A stretch of 64,000 nt of DNA, taken from Pycnopodia helianthoides. Taxonomy: Eukaryota; Echinodermata; Asteroidea; Forcipulatida; Asteriidae. Positions 22,093 to 33,405 of the stretch are shown here, in pieces; the first letter of the stretch is position 1; every line of letters starts with the position of its first letter. Both the position numbers and the translations under genes were made by a program. The notes below the pieces were generated by a model, which saw nothing but the letters and a program-made list of their open reading frames with translations, was not told the origin of the DNA and did no database searches. The DNA is taken from the NCBI GenBank assembly GCA_032158295.1, contig CM063262.1, forward strand, positions 6,791,394 through 6,855,393. The letters are read 5' to 3'.

Positions 22093-25000
22093 ATGGACGG
22101 AGGATTTACCCAGAAGTTCACAATCTTGGTAATTATTGGATACATGTTTCAAGGTGAGTCAAATAAAGAAGAACTCGGCCCACCACAGTGTCAATATTAA
22201 GAGAGATAAGTCCGTGCGTTGGTTTTATCGTTTCAGGCCAAACAATAGTAATATTAATATACGTTTTTCTTGAAAATAACTTCATTTGGATGTAGTGCCA
22301 AAGACAAACTGTACATTATCAAACAAAAGTTTTCGAATTAGTTTCTACCGGGTATGAATTGACTTCAATTTTAGTTTTAAATTGTATTTCTTTGTATTTT
22401 GAATAGGTGCTATCTCTGTTGGGAACATCAGAATAGACATGCCCCCAGTCGTCACAGTTTTTGAAGGTGAAGACGTAGATTTAGAGTGCAAGGCTCGATA
22501 TGCAAACGGTACATTGATATCACCCTGTGGTGAACTAAATGGCTTTATACTGACATGGACACTGGTAAAAAGTCTGGAAGACAAAGCTGGTTATGAAATT
22601 GCACGGTGTGGTAAATTGGCAGCGTTCAAAAACAAGACTGTGAAATTCAATGAAGACAATGGAAGTCTAACAATATTAAATATAGGCCTTTCAGATGATG
22701 CCGTTGTTCTGTGTACGGTGTCGGGACGACTCAGCAGTCAATCCAACAAAACAGAGGTTAGAGTGAGAAAGGGTAAGTTCCATTTCGACATGATTGCAAT
22801 TTACGATAATGGAACCACCACTTGAGTTAAAATATTAACTTATCACTTTTTCATTTTCGAATGGGGGCAAACCAAGGATACTTATGCTTGTCTTTAAATA
22901 GGCCTAGGTTTACATACAAATATCTTGTAAAATAATGAAACAATCAACCAAAACATTAACTATACGTTGTAATTTTTGAAAAACTGTTATTGATCAAAGA
23001 ATACTAGTTTAATTTCCTGTTTTATATTTACCATTTCAAAACAATGAGCGCTATACACATTTTGTAAGGCACTGCCATCCCATTGAAAAGTTTTGCATAA
23101 GGGCTTTCGTGTATATCCAGATTTGAAATACTCAATTGGTCTAAGCCTGCTCTTACCGTTATAAAAAACTACTTACACGAAACATTTTACCCTTCTTGAA
23201 GGTAGGCCTATGTAGGGTTTTAGTAGTATTTCAAACAAAACGTTTAATTGTTTGAAAATCCAGTTTTTCCCCTTTAAAGGAACATTACATAATTGGTAAG
23301 AAAAAAACTTGTAAAATATACTTTTTGATCACAGATTTACATAAAACTTACACGGTCTAATGATGATGATAGTAGAAAACATCCCTTGAAATATTTCTGT
23401 CTGAAATGCCATATTTGATGAGAAATGAATAAACTAATTTTCCGATTGGAGTTTATCGCTCAGTGAGCGTTTTATTCATTTGTTGAATCTATATGATTTC
23501 ATGCAAATGTGTAATCGGTTTTTCACTATTTTCTCGTGACCCAGATGGCCGATCGATCTCAAACTTCTACAGGTTTGTCAGTTTATGTATATGGTGGATT
23601 ACATAAAGTGCTTACACTGCCAGCAACTGTTTTGTTAGCAAAAACCAATTCTGTAATGTTCCTTTAAAATGCTATGATGCTGACACTATAAAGTTACCGC
23701 ACAGATACCATACCCTGAAACATTGTTACACATTTCCAACCACCTTTCATGATAATTATAAGTGACAACAATGTAAACTTTAAAGGAAAAAGTTAGTCTG
23801 TGAATAGAAATGTCATTATTTATTGTATATGTATATCTTTTTATTAAAGCCAATTTCGGTGTTCAGACTGTAGGAAATTTTACTCCAGAAGAAGGGGAGA
23901 ATGTTACCTTACCGTGCTCTGTGATCGACAGCGGCACAACTGATAAGAGAAATTTCACCTACAAGTGGTCACTTAACAACACCATGCTGCAGTCGTGCAT
24001 TACAATTGGCGAGGTGGACCAGACAGGAAAGTACGTGCTTCATCATGGCAAGACAAGCTGTAATCTTACAATTCTAAACGTGAACTTAAACGACGAAGGA
24101 AGATACCAATGTGATGTTCATGACTCCTTCTACAACCAGTCCAACTACAATTATACGGCAATTGTCATGGCATGTAAGTTTGCAAAGTAACTATTTCATG
24201 TCATCTAAAACAAGCTGGGATACCGAATAGGCTGCTTGTCTCGTGACAATAAGTACACAAGTTGCAATAATAAAAATAGTTTGCATTTCAACAAAAATGA
24301 ACAATTCATTGTATTGAAGAGAAATGTGTTTATCTTTCTTTTATTTTATTTTCGCAATTCAAACTAAACCAGCAGTAACTACAACAATTCAAACTGTCCT
24401 TGCTTCAATAAGTACAACTTTATCGTGTAAGTCTAAGTTGACGTATCGGATAGAAAGTGCGTTCGTTATGCAAAGTTGTAAGTTATTTTTGCATCTTCTT
24501 CGAAGTACTTGATTTAAAGAGATGATTGATTATTTTGGTTGTTATTCATTAAGGTCTCTGTCAATGATCACGTTGCCTAATTATGATAGTCTATAATACC
24601 TCGCATGCTAGGCTTTGGTTTGAGCAACCACCCCCTTCTCGTACACTGGATACACTCAATAAAGCTCATGTGACTCAATCTGTTCACCGAAACAACCAAA
24701 CTTCTTATGAACATTATTGCTTCATCTCAAAGAAACAGGTCATTAAAAAAAAAAAATAAATAAAGGACGGTACATAGTAAAACTATACACTTGGCAAGGA
24801 AAAATGGCCGAACAAAGTGTTGTTTCAATCGAAATAGCCAAAGGCCTGCGGAAAAAGTTCACAATATAAAATTCAAGTAGAACTACTTTTTTGTATTGAT
24901 TATGAACGTTTTAATTTATTTGTGTATACAAAGCTCAAACATCATCGATCACAACAATGCAAGCAGCAACGAACTTTAATGGAGGTGTGGAATCAACGGC

Positions 25001-28000
25001 CACAAAAAGCTTCACTTTGAAAACGTCACAAGGTGAGTCAAATTAACAATTCCCTAAATTTCCAATTTGTTATCCCTTTAATTTAGATTGTTCAAGAAGA
25101 CCAAGTAACAATCTTCGTCAATCTCCTCAAGCAATAATCTCTGCCCACAATCACATTCCATATTACATCGTTATGTTACACATCGCGTGTTTGACTTTAA
25201 TTTGAACAGCCATTTATCATAATAAACTTATTTTGTTCTACTCTATCGTTAAGAAAGGGTATCAAGAAAGCTAAAATAAGTCAACAACATTGTGAGTAGC
25301 TGGTCATCACTACGTATGGTAATGACCGGGTCGGTGGTTGTCCGCTGTTAATGGACCGAACCGAAGGCGATGCACACTAACAGCTGCCAGCCACCAACCA
25401 AGGTCATTACCACGCAGTAAAGATCGGCTCGTCAAACTGTTATTGCAATTAACAGATACACACACAAAATAATAATAGACGGTCAAAGCAATCCAAATTT
25501 GTAGCCTTCTTTCGCCGTTAATTTCAGAATATTGTTATATCCGTGTTCAAGGGCTGTATCACCCATAAATGTAATAAAAACCATAAATGTATCACCCATA
25601 AATGTAATAAAAAACATAAATGTAATAAAAATCAACCATAAACGCAATATCAACCATTAATGTAATAACAACCATAAATGTAATGAAAATCATAAAATGT
25701 AATGTAATAATCATGTGACAACGTAAACTAGTCGTAAACGCGTCCGTGTCCTCGTGCACACACCCCATGAAACCTATGCGAACTAGATTTGACTCGAGTC
25801 CCAATCCCCTGCAGAGTCCTTTTATGTTCAGTCCCATCGCTTAAAGTCAGAAATAAATGTGTTTGCACTGCACCAATATGCTGCGAAACGGGATAAGAAT
25901 TTTTTTTATGATTTCGTGTTTGTTTGTTTTTTAATCCGAGGAAATTTAGGCTATTTGAATGATTACTGAAGGTTTTTGTTTGTAACGGTTTTTATTACAT
26001 TTATGGTAGATTTTTATTACATTTATGGTTGTTATTACATTTATGGTTTTTATTATATTTATGGGTGATACAAGGGCCCTTTTCTTACTGTTTATTCAAA
26101 ATTTAAAGAACCAGAGTATAAGTGTGTTTTTTATTAACAACATCGTTGCTATATCAACTTTGGTTCGTGGTCGGCTTTTTGATTTGCATTTTCTGTCGGG
26201 TTCGTGGGCGTACCAGCTACCTATATTTATAAATATATTAACAATATTACGCAAAGAAACAGTTGATCTGATATTTCCAGATCAACAAGCACAGTGTATA
26301 AAGGAATCTTGCACAACAATACTTAGCTTGCTTTAGAGAATGTTTTGCTAGTTTACATAGCCGGGCTTAATTAAATCACACGTTAATTCACTCCTATACG
26401 TAAACAGTCTTCGTCATTAAGAAAGGAAATAGTCTATCGACAACTTTACAGTTTGTTTAATCAGCAGAGAAATCAATGAAAGTAAATCGTTTTTGTTCAT
26501 AATGTTTGATATGTGACCTTAATCAAACTGTTATTTACATCTTAATTATCCATATTAAATGCTATTTTCTGAACTCGTAATTGTATGTAAAGGGTTTGTT
26601 GCTCCCATTGCTCGGAAAGACCTGGTTTTGATCACAACCGTATCATCCGGACTATTCCTGATTGCAATAATCCTGCTGGTTGTAGCATGGAGGCTACGTA
26701 AAGAACGTAAGACTGGTTGTCACATTGATATTTCATGGGATCCCATTACGTCAATACTAGCATAAATTTCGTTTCAGAAAATTTATAACTACGGGGCTTG
26801 TAGTTTACTTAAACATGGATGACAAGGCCCTAATATAAGTTACTTTCTTGATTTCGCTATCCTACGTGGGCATCATCTTGAACTCTATTAGACCATGTTT
26901 GGACTTATAACGACAAAAAAACTGTTATCGAGGCCAAAATAGACATTTTGTTTCGATGGCAACAACACATTTCTCATAATTTGTATGACCATATTTTATG
27001 AACCATGGTAATAATTTCAACAGTAAAATCAATATTAGTAATACACGTCTCTGTTTTCTTTCAGGTTATTCGGCAGTCCGTGTCAACCAAACGTAAGTAG
27101 CTCTATAGTGACTGCAATATCCGGTTGCTGTTATTATTCATTTTTTGACAAACATTCGAGTGTTGTGTATGTGTCTTAGATTTTATCTTGGTGTCCATAA
27201 GACTCGTTTCGGTACAGACTAAGTGGCTTAGCACACACCGGTTTTATGGGCAATACGATACAAAAGTTAACATCTATTAAAATATCAATATTAGGCCTAA
27301 TACAAAAGATCAAAACAATCCAGTCAAAGCTATGAACAAAATAAAAAGAAAGAGGACAAAGGGAACATTATTTAAAGAAACGAGCAAGCAAACAATCGTA
27401 TGTAAAGGTAAATCGAACATCTAAAAAAGCAACACAATGAAGTTTAAAAAGGCAATTTGGGTCGTCAGCTTGAATCAAGGAAGAGGCTTGTAACTCTTTT
27501 TACAAATCATGTGTAGGAGAGGGCAAGGTGAACTTACGTCAACTGAAAAAAAGTACACCTTGAAAATAAGGGGACATTTCATACATATTATTATAAAAAT
27601 ATTTGAGACAATGTTTTTCGTAACTGAAAACTCTGCATGTACAAACAGTAAATGGAATAATACGTTCATTTTTGAAACAGCAATGATGCTAAGAGAGCTA
27701 CTGTGGCTTTCAGACCAGGCCACTCACAGGCAAGCGTACAAATAGTTGAATCAAATCTGTCAAGCAGAGGCGAAGAACAAGGTAAAACAAAAAGTATTAG
27801 TCATTATTAATCTGCTACAAAACTATCTTCGGGCTGATAGCTGCACTGCTGCTGTTTGGGTACATGTGGTTCATTCATCCGTTAAGTAAATTGGCTAAGA
27901 TTTAATTTACACAGAGTGTGTATGGCTGTTGACATGTACAACAACAAATAAACACCCACAAATTTGTAAACTCCTTAATTTTTTGTTCGCTTAAACATTT

Positions 28001-28314
28001 TTGAAATGTTGCTGTTCGTTTTAAAATACACATTGTCTGTTGTGTGTGCCCGTTGCAACTATGATTTTAACAGCGACGAAGCTTATTTTAAACATTCCCT
28101 TTTACATAATTGTTAAAATACAGGAACGGCTTATGCAGAAATTGAAGAGATTGGCGACCATCCTACATCGACAATCGATAACCGCAACGTCATGAATCAT
28201 ACATATTATTACAATGATGAAGGGAAGCTGAGGTTGGCTAGTATGGAAGATGAAGCACCCGGCCCGCCCCGACCACCTCGTGGGATTTTTAACCCACCAC
28301 CTCATTGGCAGTGA
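22093..28314 (+). CDS. Receptor gene 2: two-Ig-domain type I membrane receptor with ITSM-like tail (445 aa)
   Basis: Nine exons join in phase: 22093-22153, 22407-22772, 23850-24173, 24373-24426, 24934-25032, 26593-26706, 27065-27092, 27681-27781, 28124-28314. The total is 1338 nt with the stop TGA at 28312. Residues 1-20 are a hydrophobic signal peptide. Residues 21-142 are Ig domain 1, with Cys in DLECK, Trp in LTW and Cys in DDAVVLC. Residues 143-250 are Ig domain 2 (VTLPC, YKWSL, DEGRYQC). Each domain has an extra Cys pair. Residues 251-301 are a Ser/Thr-rich stalk on two exons. The helix SGLFLIAIILLVVAW (about 316-330) carries no charge and is followed by RLRKER. The tail holds TAYAEI at Tyr386, an ITSM-type motif, then YYYND and the SH3-type PPRPPR. 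All extracellular exons are phase 1, as usual for Ig domains. Ligand and signalling partner are unknown; an immune role is inference. Confidence 0.83.
23274..23667. mobile_element. MITE with TTAA ends, 394 bp (intron of gene 2)
   Basis: TTAAAGGAACATTACATAAT on the left and a near-complement ending AATGTTCCTTTAA on the right. TTAA flanks both ends. There is no coding content. The paralogous intron of gene 3 lacks it. Confidence 0.8.
25549..26080. mobile_element. Second foldback-like element with tandem subrepeats in its arms (intron of gene 2)
   Basis: The left end reads AAGGGCTGTATCACCCATAA and the right end is its near complement. Both arms consist of repeated units of about 16-18 bp, CCATAAATGTAATAAAAA with variants: about seven units on the left and four on the right. 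A unique core (about 25700-25970) lies between. The plan resembles the 18816-19973 element, but the sequence is unrelated. Confidence 0.75.
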
Positions 28315-29440
28315 CAATGAGAAGTAAGGAAACGCTCCTTGCAGAGCTTCGACGGGGACCACTTTAATTTAATGTAACTTCTTTCTGAGTACTGGTAGGA
28401 TTTCCTTCGTAAACTTACTGAGAAACAAAAATGTCTATGTGTAAACAAAAATTATATGTCGTGGTGTCCTTGATTCTTTTTGTTCGTGTTCAGCTAGCAA
28501 TGATACAGAAAGTGGAATACTTTCATTCTTCTTTATTTTTTTAGTACTTATCTTCGTTTTGCCACAGTTTCAAGTAATGTAGCAAAATTAGCGCCCAAAA
28601 TAAAATTGTTGTCGTTTTGTTCAAAATAAAAATAAATAAATACCGTGGTCATTTGTAATGTCTGTCTGAAAAGACTCTTCTGGCGTATGAGAGATGCATA
28701 ATAAAACAAGTGGGCCTACAACGAGTCACAAAGTAGACCAAAAAACACACAAAACGGTTTGATTTTGGTCTAAGGAATGTTGAAGTATTAAAGATCGGTA
28801 TGATATGTAGCTAGCTTATCAAACTGAATTATAATTATGTATAAACAGAGAACTTACCATACGATTAAGCCTAAATGTACAGTAATACTTAACAAGAAAA
28901 ACAAGACCAACGACATGGCTGGAGTAATCTAAGAATCAAGTGATCGACAGCGAATGGCCCTGCGAGCTAAAAAAAAAAAAAAAAAAAAAAAAAAAGGTGC
29001 TTCAATAAGTGTTGGTGTCTTTACAAAGCTTCATCCTCACTGCCCCAAATCGTTCAATTTACTCTTCAAGAAGTTTGATGATTGTGGAATTAAGGATTGC
29101 AAGACTAAAGAGCAATTGCTTATCTCTGGGCCAATCATTTTGGTGTGGAGTTATGTGCCCAAACATAACCAATTGCGGTATATTATAGTTTGTGCATGGC
29201 AAAAGACCGATTGCGCCACCAAATGTTTACATATCATCACGTGACTTATAGTGGGTACTACATCATCTCAGCGGATTGCAACACAGAGCGAGTAGGCTTT
29301 ATTTTCTGTAAATAATAACAACACAATTACTGACCCCTTGATTAAAGTTGTATGTTAATACATCGGAAGAAGAGTAGGCAAATATAACTAATAGTGTTAG
29401 ACCCGTATTACTGCCTGGTTTCTAGAAAGTGAGGCAAATA
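28315..29440. repeat. Post-gene duplication, copy after gene 2
   Basis: Blocks match 49645-51470 in the same order: CTGGTAGG...TTACTGAGAAAC-like sequence after the stop, GACATGGCTGGAGTAAT (about 28914 and 50596), TTTACAAAGCTTCATCC (about 29018 and 50953), and ATTAC-x-TCCTGGTTT-like sequence before the Ngaro insertion. A 27-base A run lies at about 28969-28995. Short frames here carry no recognisable domain. Confidence 0.75.
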
Positions 29441-29646
29441 TAAATATTTGTTTATTACCACATAAGACAAGTAAAGACACATGGCGTTTGTACTGTGTGG
29501 CTTGAGCAGCCCTTTTATTCTAATTGAATACGGAGTAAAATTACATGATCTTAAAACCATGAACAGTTTGTTACAAATGCAACCAATTAACCAAACTGCA
29601 TTTTTGCAAACTGAAAGCAACTCTTAATATATTTGCAAGAACAGTA

Positions 29647-30212
29647 CTGATTTCCGGTAGTAGTCCAACCCGCGAAATCTCATACAATTATTATCAAAAC
29701 TGATTTCCGGTAGTAGTCCAACCCGCGAAATCTCATACAATTATTATCAAAACTGATTTCCGGTAGTAGTCCAACCCGCGAAATCTCATACAATTATTAT
29801 CAAAACTGATTTCCGGTAGTAGTCCAACCCGCGAAATCTCATACAATTATTATCAAAACTGATTTCCGGTAGTAGTCCAACCCGCGAAATCTCATATACA
29901 AATTGTATCAAAACTGATTTCCGGTAGTAGTCCAACCCGCGAAATCTCATACAATTATTATCAAAACTGATTTCCGGTAGTAGTCCAACCCGCGAAATCT
30001 CATACAATTATTATCAAAACTGATTTCCGGTAGTAGTCCAACCCGCGAAATCTCATATACAAATTGTATCAAAATTGATTTCCGGTAGTAATCCAACCCG
30101 CGAAATCTCATACAATTATTATCAACATTGATTTCCGGTAGTAATCCAATTCGCGAAATCTTATACAATAATACCCCAAATTGATTTCCGGTAGTAATCC
30201 AATCCGCGAAAT
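29647..30212 (-). repeat. 53-bp hairpin tandem array at the 3' end of the Ngaro element
   Basis: About eleven copies of a 53-bp unit. The unit opens CTGATTTCCGGTAGTAGTCC, continues AACCCGCGAAATCTCATACA, and ends ATTATTATCAAAA. Two copies carry the variant spacer ATATACAAATTG. Within each unit GATTTCC and GCGAAATC are inverted, able to pair around the GTAGTAGTCCAACC centre. Short frames of repeated RGLDYYRKS-type residues are by-products. The last copies, towards 30212, are the most diverged. Confidence 0.95.
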
Positions 30213-30394
30213 CATCATTTAATAAATGTAAGGGGAAGAGTTAAATAACAACTCAAATGGCATACATGGGTTGCATGTTAACAAATCAAATAAAATACCA
30301 TAGTGGTAGCAGGTCAATGGCAGAATAAGTTTCAAAGCTAAATTTGCCAACAGGTATAAAACAACAAAATAAAGAGCAAATGCTTCAGAAAGTA

Positions 30395-30790
30395 CTAATT
30401 GAATGAATACACCCGAGGACTATGAAGGTGTACACAATGAAATTCCGCCAAACGGTCATTATGGAATAATGACCGCCGCCACAATAGCCTCGTTGTGAAT
30501 TTATCAAATAGTGGAATAGTGCGATAACAGGGCAACACAAAAATTAATATGTCATTTTTGGGCAGGCGGTCGAGGTCGTTCGACCCCACGTGCAGGATAC
30601 AAACATCCGGGGTTTGGTTGGCTGTAGCCCATGTCTCATGCAGAAAGTCATTGTATTGTGACAGGCACAGACCACGCCTTCCATAGTTTCGAACTTCAAA
30701 GTCCCGAAGGCAAGCTTCATCACCGCACCACGCCGCCGTCCGGGACATCCCGTCGACGAATGAATCACCAATGACCCACACCACGGGCAC
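30395..30790 (-). pseudogene. SGNH/GDSL-type hydrolase frame of the Ngaro element, 3' part lost
   Basis: The 131-codon frame begins PVVWVIGDSFVDGMS, which holds the block I GDS motif with its candidate nucleophile Ser, and later HVGSNDLD, matching block III GxND. The family also needs a C-terminal DxxH motif; after the GSND block the frame turns into unrelated sequence and none is found. SGNH hydrolase domains are known in some Ngaro-type elements, with unclear function. The frame lies about 85 bp downstream of the recombinase stop. Homology with the deleted copy at 20.36 kb begins at its end, so a deletion joins here. Confidence 0.7.
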
Positions 30791-30874
30791 ACCGTGGTGT
30801 AAGGTCGCTCAAAATAAACAGAAATAAATGAAAGGGTGTTAGTTTGGCAATATCAACTGATAATGGCGCATGAA

Positions 30875-31750
30875 TCATAAAATAAAGTCAGGTGCAATAC
30901 GAATGTACCGCCGGTAAACATTGGATTTCCAACGACCCATAGTTTGTATGACCGACTCGGGTAAACCTGCCATAGCCGCAGATGTCGCCGCCCCAATACG
31001 AAATGAATGAGAGGGGAAGCGCTGGTCCTTAAGGCCAACAAAACCAAGAGCGCGCTGCAAGACCCCCGTGAACTGAGCGCGTGTGACCGGGGTCCCATTA
31101 AAGTGGGTTAAAAAATTATCGCCCTGCGAGGTGCAAGCCCGCATGGACATATACTGCTCAGTGGCCCGCACAGGGCAGAGTAAATTGCCAGCTTGTGAGA
31201 ACACTGGAATGACAATGAAACAACCTTTACCAAACTGATCAGTTTTTGAAAACCGAACATTCAAAACAACAACTTGGCTGGCAGGCTCGATCTGCAGGGA
31301 AACATCCGACCGCCTCAAGGGAGATACCGCATCCTTGGATGTGGCTGTCAGTTCCCCAACCCGCAGAAAACCAAAGAAAGCTAACAGAAACGCTGTGCGA
31401 AATAAGCAAGCTTCAAAGCGGCTGCTGCAAACTGAATCCAGCGCCGGAACAATGCGCTGCAAAATGAGCAATGTAATGGGGCGGCGTGCGTCACGGCGGC
31501 TATTGATACGTCTACAGCCATCCAACAAACGTTTAATAATGAAATGTTTGGTGATATCAGGTGACCCAGACAAACGCAGTGCTGATGCAATACCTGAAAC
31601 ATAACTTGCAATGGAGTTTGGTGCATACTGATTAACTGACAAAAATGCAATAAATTGAATCAGGGACCGAAGAGACCGGGTAGTTGTATTATGGAAGCCA
31701 TGATTTGAGCAAAACCACTGGAAAAGTTGCCATGCCCTTTGGTAAAGCAA
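30875..31750 (-). CDS. Ngaro tyrosine recombinase (291 aa)
   Basis: An open frame of 291 codons. The N-terminal half is a SAM-like core-binding region (YQRAWQLFQWFCSN onward). The catalytic half shows the first Arg in FGFLRVGELT, the H-x-x-R box in PSHSFRIGAATSA, then Gly-Arg-Trp and the nucleophile Tyr in GRWKSNVYRRYIR. This matches the R...HxxR...(H/W)...Y pattern of tyrosine recombinases, which integrate the circular cDNA of DIRS-order elements without target duplication. The frame itself is intact, but pol upstream is not, so the copy is unlikely to be autonomous. It follows the RNase H stop by about 45 bp. The start at 31750 is the first Met; an upstream start is not excluded. Confidence 0.9.
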   Translation of the reverse strand: MLYQRAWQLFQWFCSNHGFHNTTTRSLRSLIQFIAFLSVNQYAPNSIASYVSGIASALRLSGSPDITKHFIIKRLLDGCRRINSRRDARRPITLLILQRIVPALDSVCSSRFEACLFRTAFLLAFFGFLRVGELTATSKDAVSPLRRSDVSLQIEPASQVVVLNVRFSKTDQFGKGCFIVIPVFSQAGNLLCPVRATEQYMSMRACTSQGDNFLTHFNGTPVTRAQFTGVLQRALGFVGLKDQRFPSHSFRIGAATSAAMAGLPESVIQTMGRWKSNVYRRYIRIAPDFIL

Positions 31751-31793
31751 GTGCGTGCGGGGGCCAATGAATGTTGCAACAAGTCTTGTACCT

Positions 31794-32459
31794 CTAACTG
31801 AAGTCGTCCCAAAGGTTGCTGGGTAAGGGAGTCAAAACGGGGTCTGCCCCGGGAGCCAACTGGCGAAAACGTTTCATCTGAAAACGGGAAAGAGCATCGG
31901 CGATAGAATTATCAACACCGGGTACATGACGTGCCTTGAAGTGAATGTTGAATTCCAGACAGTGCAATACCATTGAACGAACCAATTTCATGATCTTAGG
32001 ACAATGTGACGTCTGCCGATTGATAATAGACACAACAGCCTCATTATCGCACCAAAAAATTACTCTGTTATTCCGCAAGGCGGGACTCCATAAACGCAGA
32101 GCAAGTGTAATAGGAAACAGCTCAAGAAATGCTATGGACATTTTCAATGAACGGATCGCATCCGGCCAACGACCTTGCGACCAACTGCCATCAAAAAATG
32201 CCCCAAAGCCTAGTTCTGCTGAAGCATCCGTAAACAAATGTAAGTTATCATCAGACATCCAAATACCGGCTGGAAACATAACTGAACCATTAAAGTGTAA
32301 CAAAAATTGTTGCCAAGCAAGTAGATCTTCCCTAGCCCCTGTCGTAACACGAATGCGATGATGTGGCTTAGAAACACCCCGTGTCATATCAAATAAGCGC
32401 CTCAGAAAAGCACGACCTGGCCGAACTGCCCTACACACAAAATTCAAACTCCCTAACAA
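31794..32459 (-). pseudogene. Ngaro RNase H region of pol (frameshifted from RT)
   Basis: The frame starts with the RT-RNase H connection (LNFVCRAVRPGRAFLRRL) and holds all four expected acidic RNase H positions: LFTDASAELGFGAFF, FLELFPITLAL, IFWCDNEAVVSII and VDNSIADALSRF. It belongs to the same polyprotein as the RT but is displaced by one frameshift near 32460. RNase H would remove the RNA strand during reverse transcription. The stop after WDDFS is followed closely by the recombinase frame. Confidence 0.87.
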
Positions 32460-33405
32460 AGATTGGAGAACACGGAGTGTGACCTATCTTCCTAACCAAC
32501 ACACTGTCCAGTTTAGTCTGCAAGGCATTTAGTTTGCCCGGAGGCACCGTAACCTCCTGAGATATTGTATTAATTGCCAAGCCCAGGAAAGTTAATGTAG
32601 TTATCGGCCTCTCAGTCTTCTCAACCGCCAAAGGCACCCCGAATTCCTTGCAAACGACTTTAAAGGACTACAGGGCACGCTCACACTCGTGAGTGGCCTG
32701 CTTACCAACGAAGAGAAAATCATCAAGATAATGCAAAATGTTCGGGGTAACAGCGACCTTGCGGGCACTGTATTCCAGGAAGGTGCTAAATCGTTCAAAT
32801 GTGGCACAAGAAATAGAACAACCCATTGGCATACATTTGTCGAAATAGAAGTGGCCATCAAGAGTGAAACCCAGCAAATTAAAATCATCAGGGTGAACCG
32901 GAAGCAAGAGAAACGCTGATTTGATATCCGATTTGGCCATAAGAGCACCAGGACCCAAAAGAGTCACCATGGCAACAGCATCATCAAAACTAGCATAAGT
33001 GACTGACGTTAAAGATTGATCAATGTGATCATTAACTGAATCACCAAACGGCGAAGAAAGGTTATGAATCAGGCGAAATTCTCCAGGCACTTGTTTTGGT
33101 ACAAGACCAATTGGGGAACAACGGAGGGCCTGCAAAGGAGGATCTAAAAATGGGCCAGCCACTCGGCCAAGTTCAACCTCACGGTCAACCTTCTGCCTAA
33201 CCATGAAAGGATTGTCAAAAACAGAAGTCAAATTACGAGCCAGTGAACCAACCCGTTGACCAACGTAACCAAGCCTAAAGCCATAAGAAAAACCATGCAA
33301 GAGGAGTTGAGAATCAAATTTGTTAGGATAAACAAGCAAAAACGGAAGCAACTTATTGAGCTTAATTGGGGTTGGTGCTAGCTGCTGGCTTGAGGGAACG
33401 AACAC
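32431..33405 (-). pseudogene. Ngaro reverse transcriptase (one in-frame stop)
   Basis: Two pieces in the same frame, 33405-32668 and down to 32431, are separated by a single TAG at about 32668-32670. RT motifs are in order: IGLVPKQVPGEFRLIHNLS, MAKSDIKSAFLLLPVH, FDKCMPMGCSISC and the catalytic YLDDFLFVG, with both Asp kept. Then LTFLGLAI follows. The first Met lies just downstream of an 18-base C run on the plus strand, at the junction with the gag-like frame. The TAG falls after the finger and palm motifs, so the palm itself is complete. Confidence 0.88.

Noticed and set aside
29647..30212. Direct repeats that might suggest a CRISPR array
   Set aside because: Repeats are contiguous 53-bp units without variable spacers, in an animal genome, and belong to the Ngaro element.
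31246..32361. Plus-strand frames up to 138 codons
   Set aside because: Antisense shadows of the Ngaro recombinase and RNase H frames.
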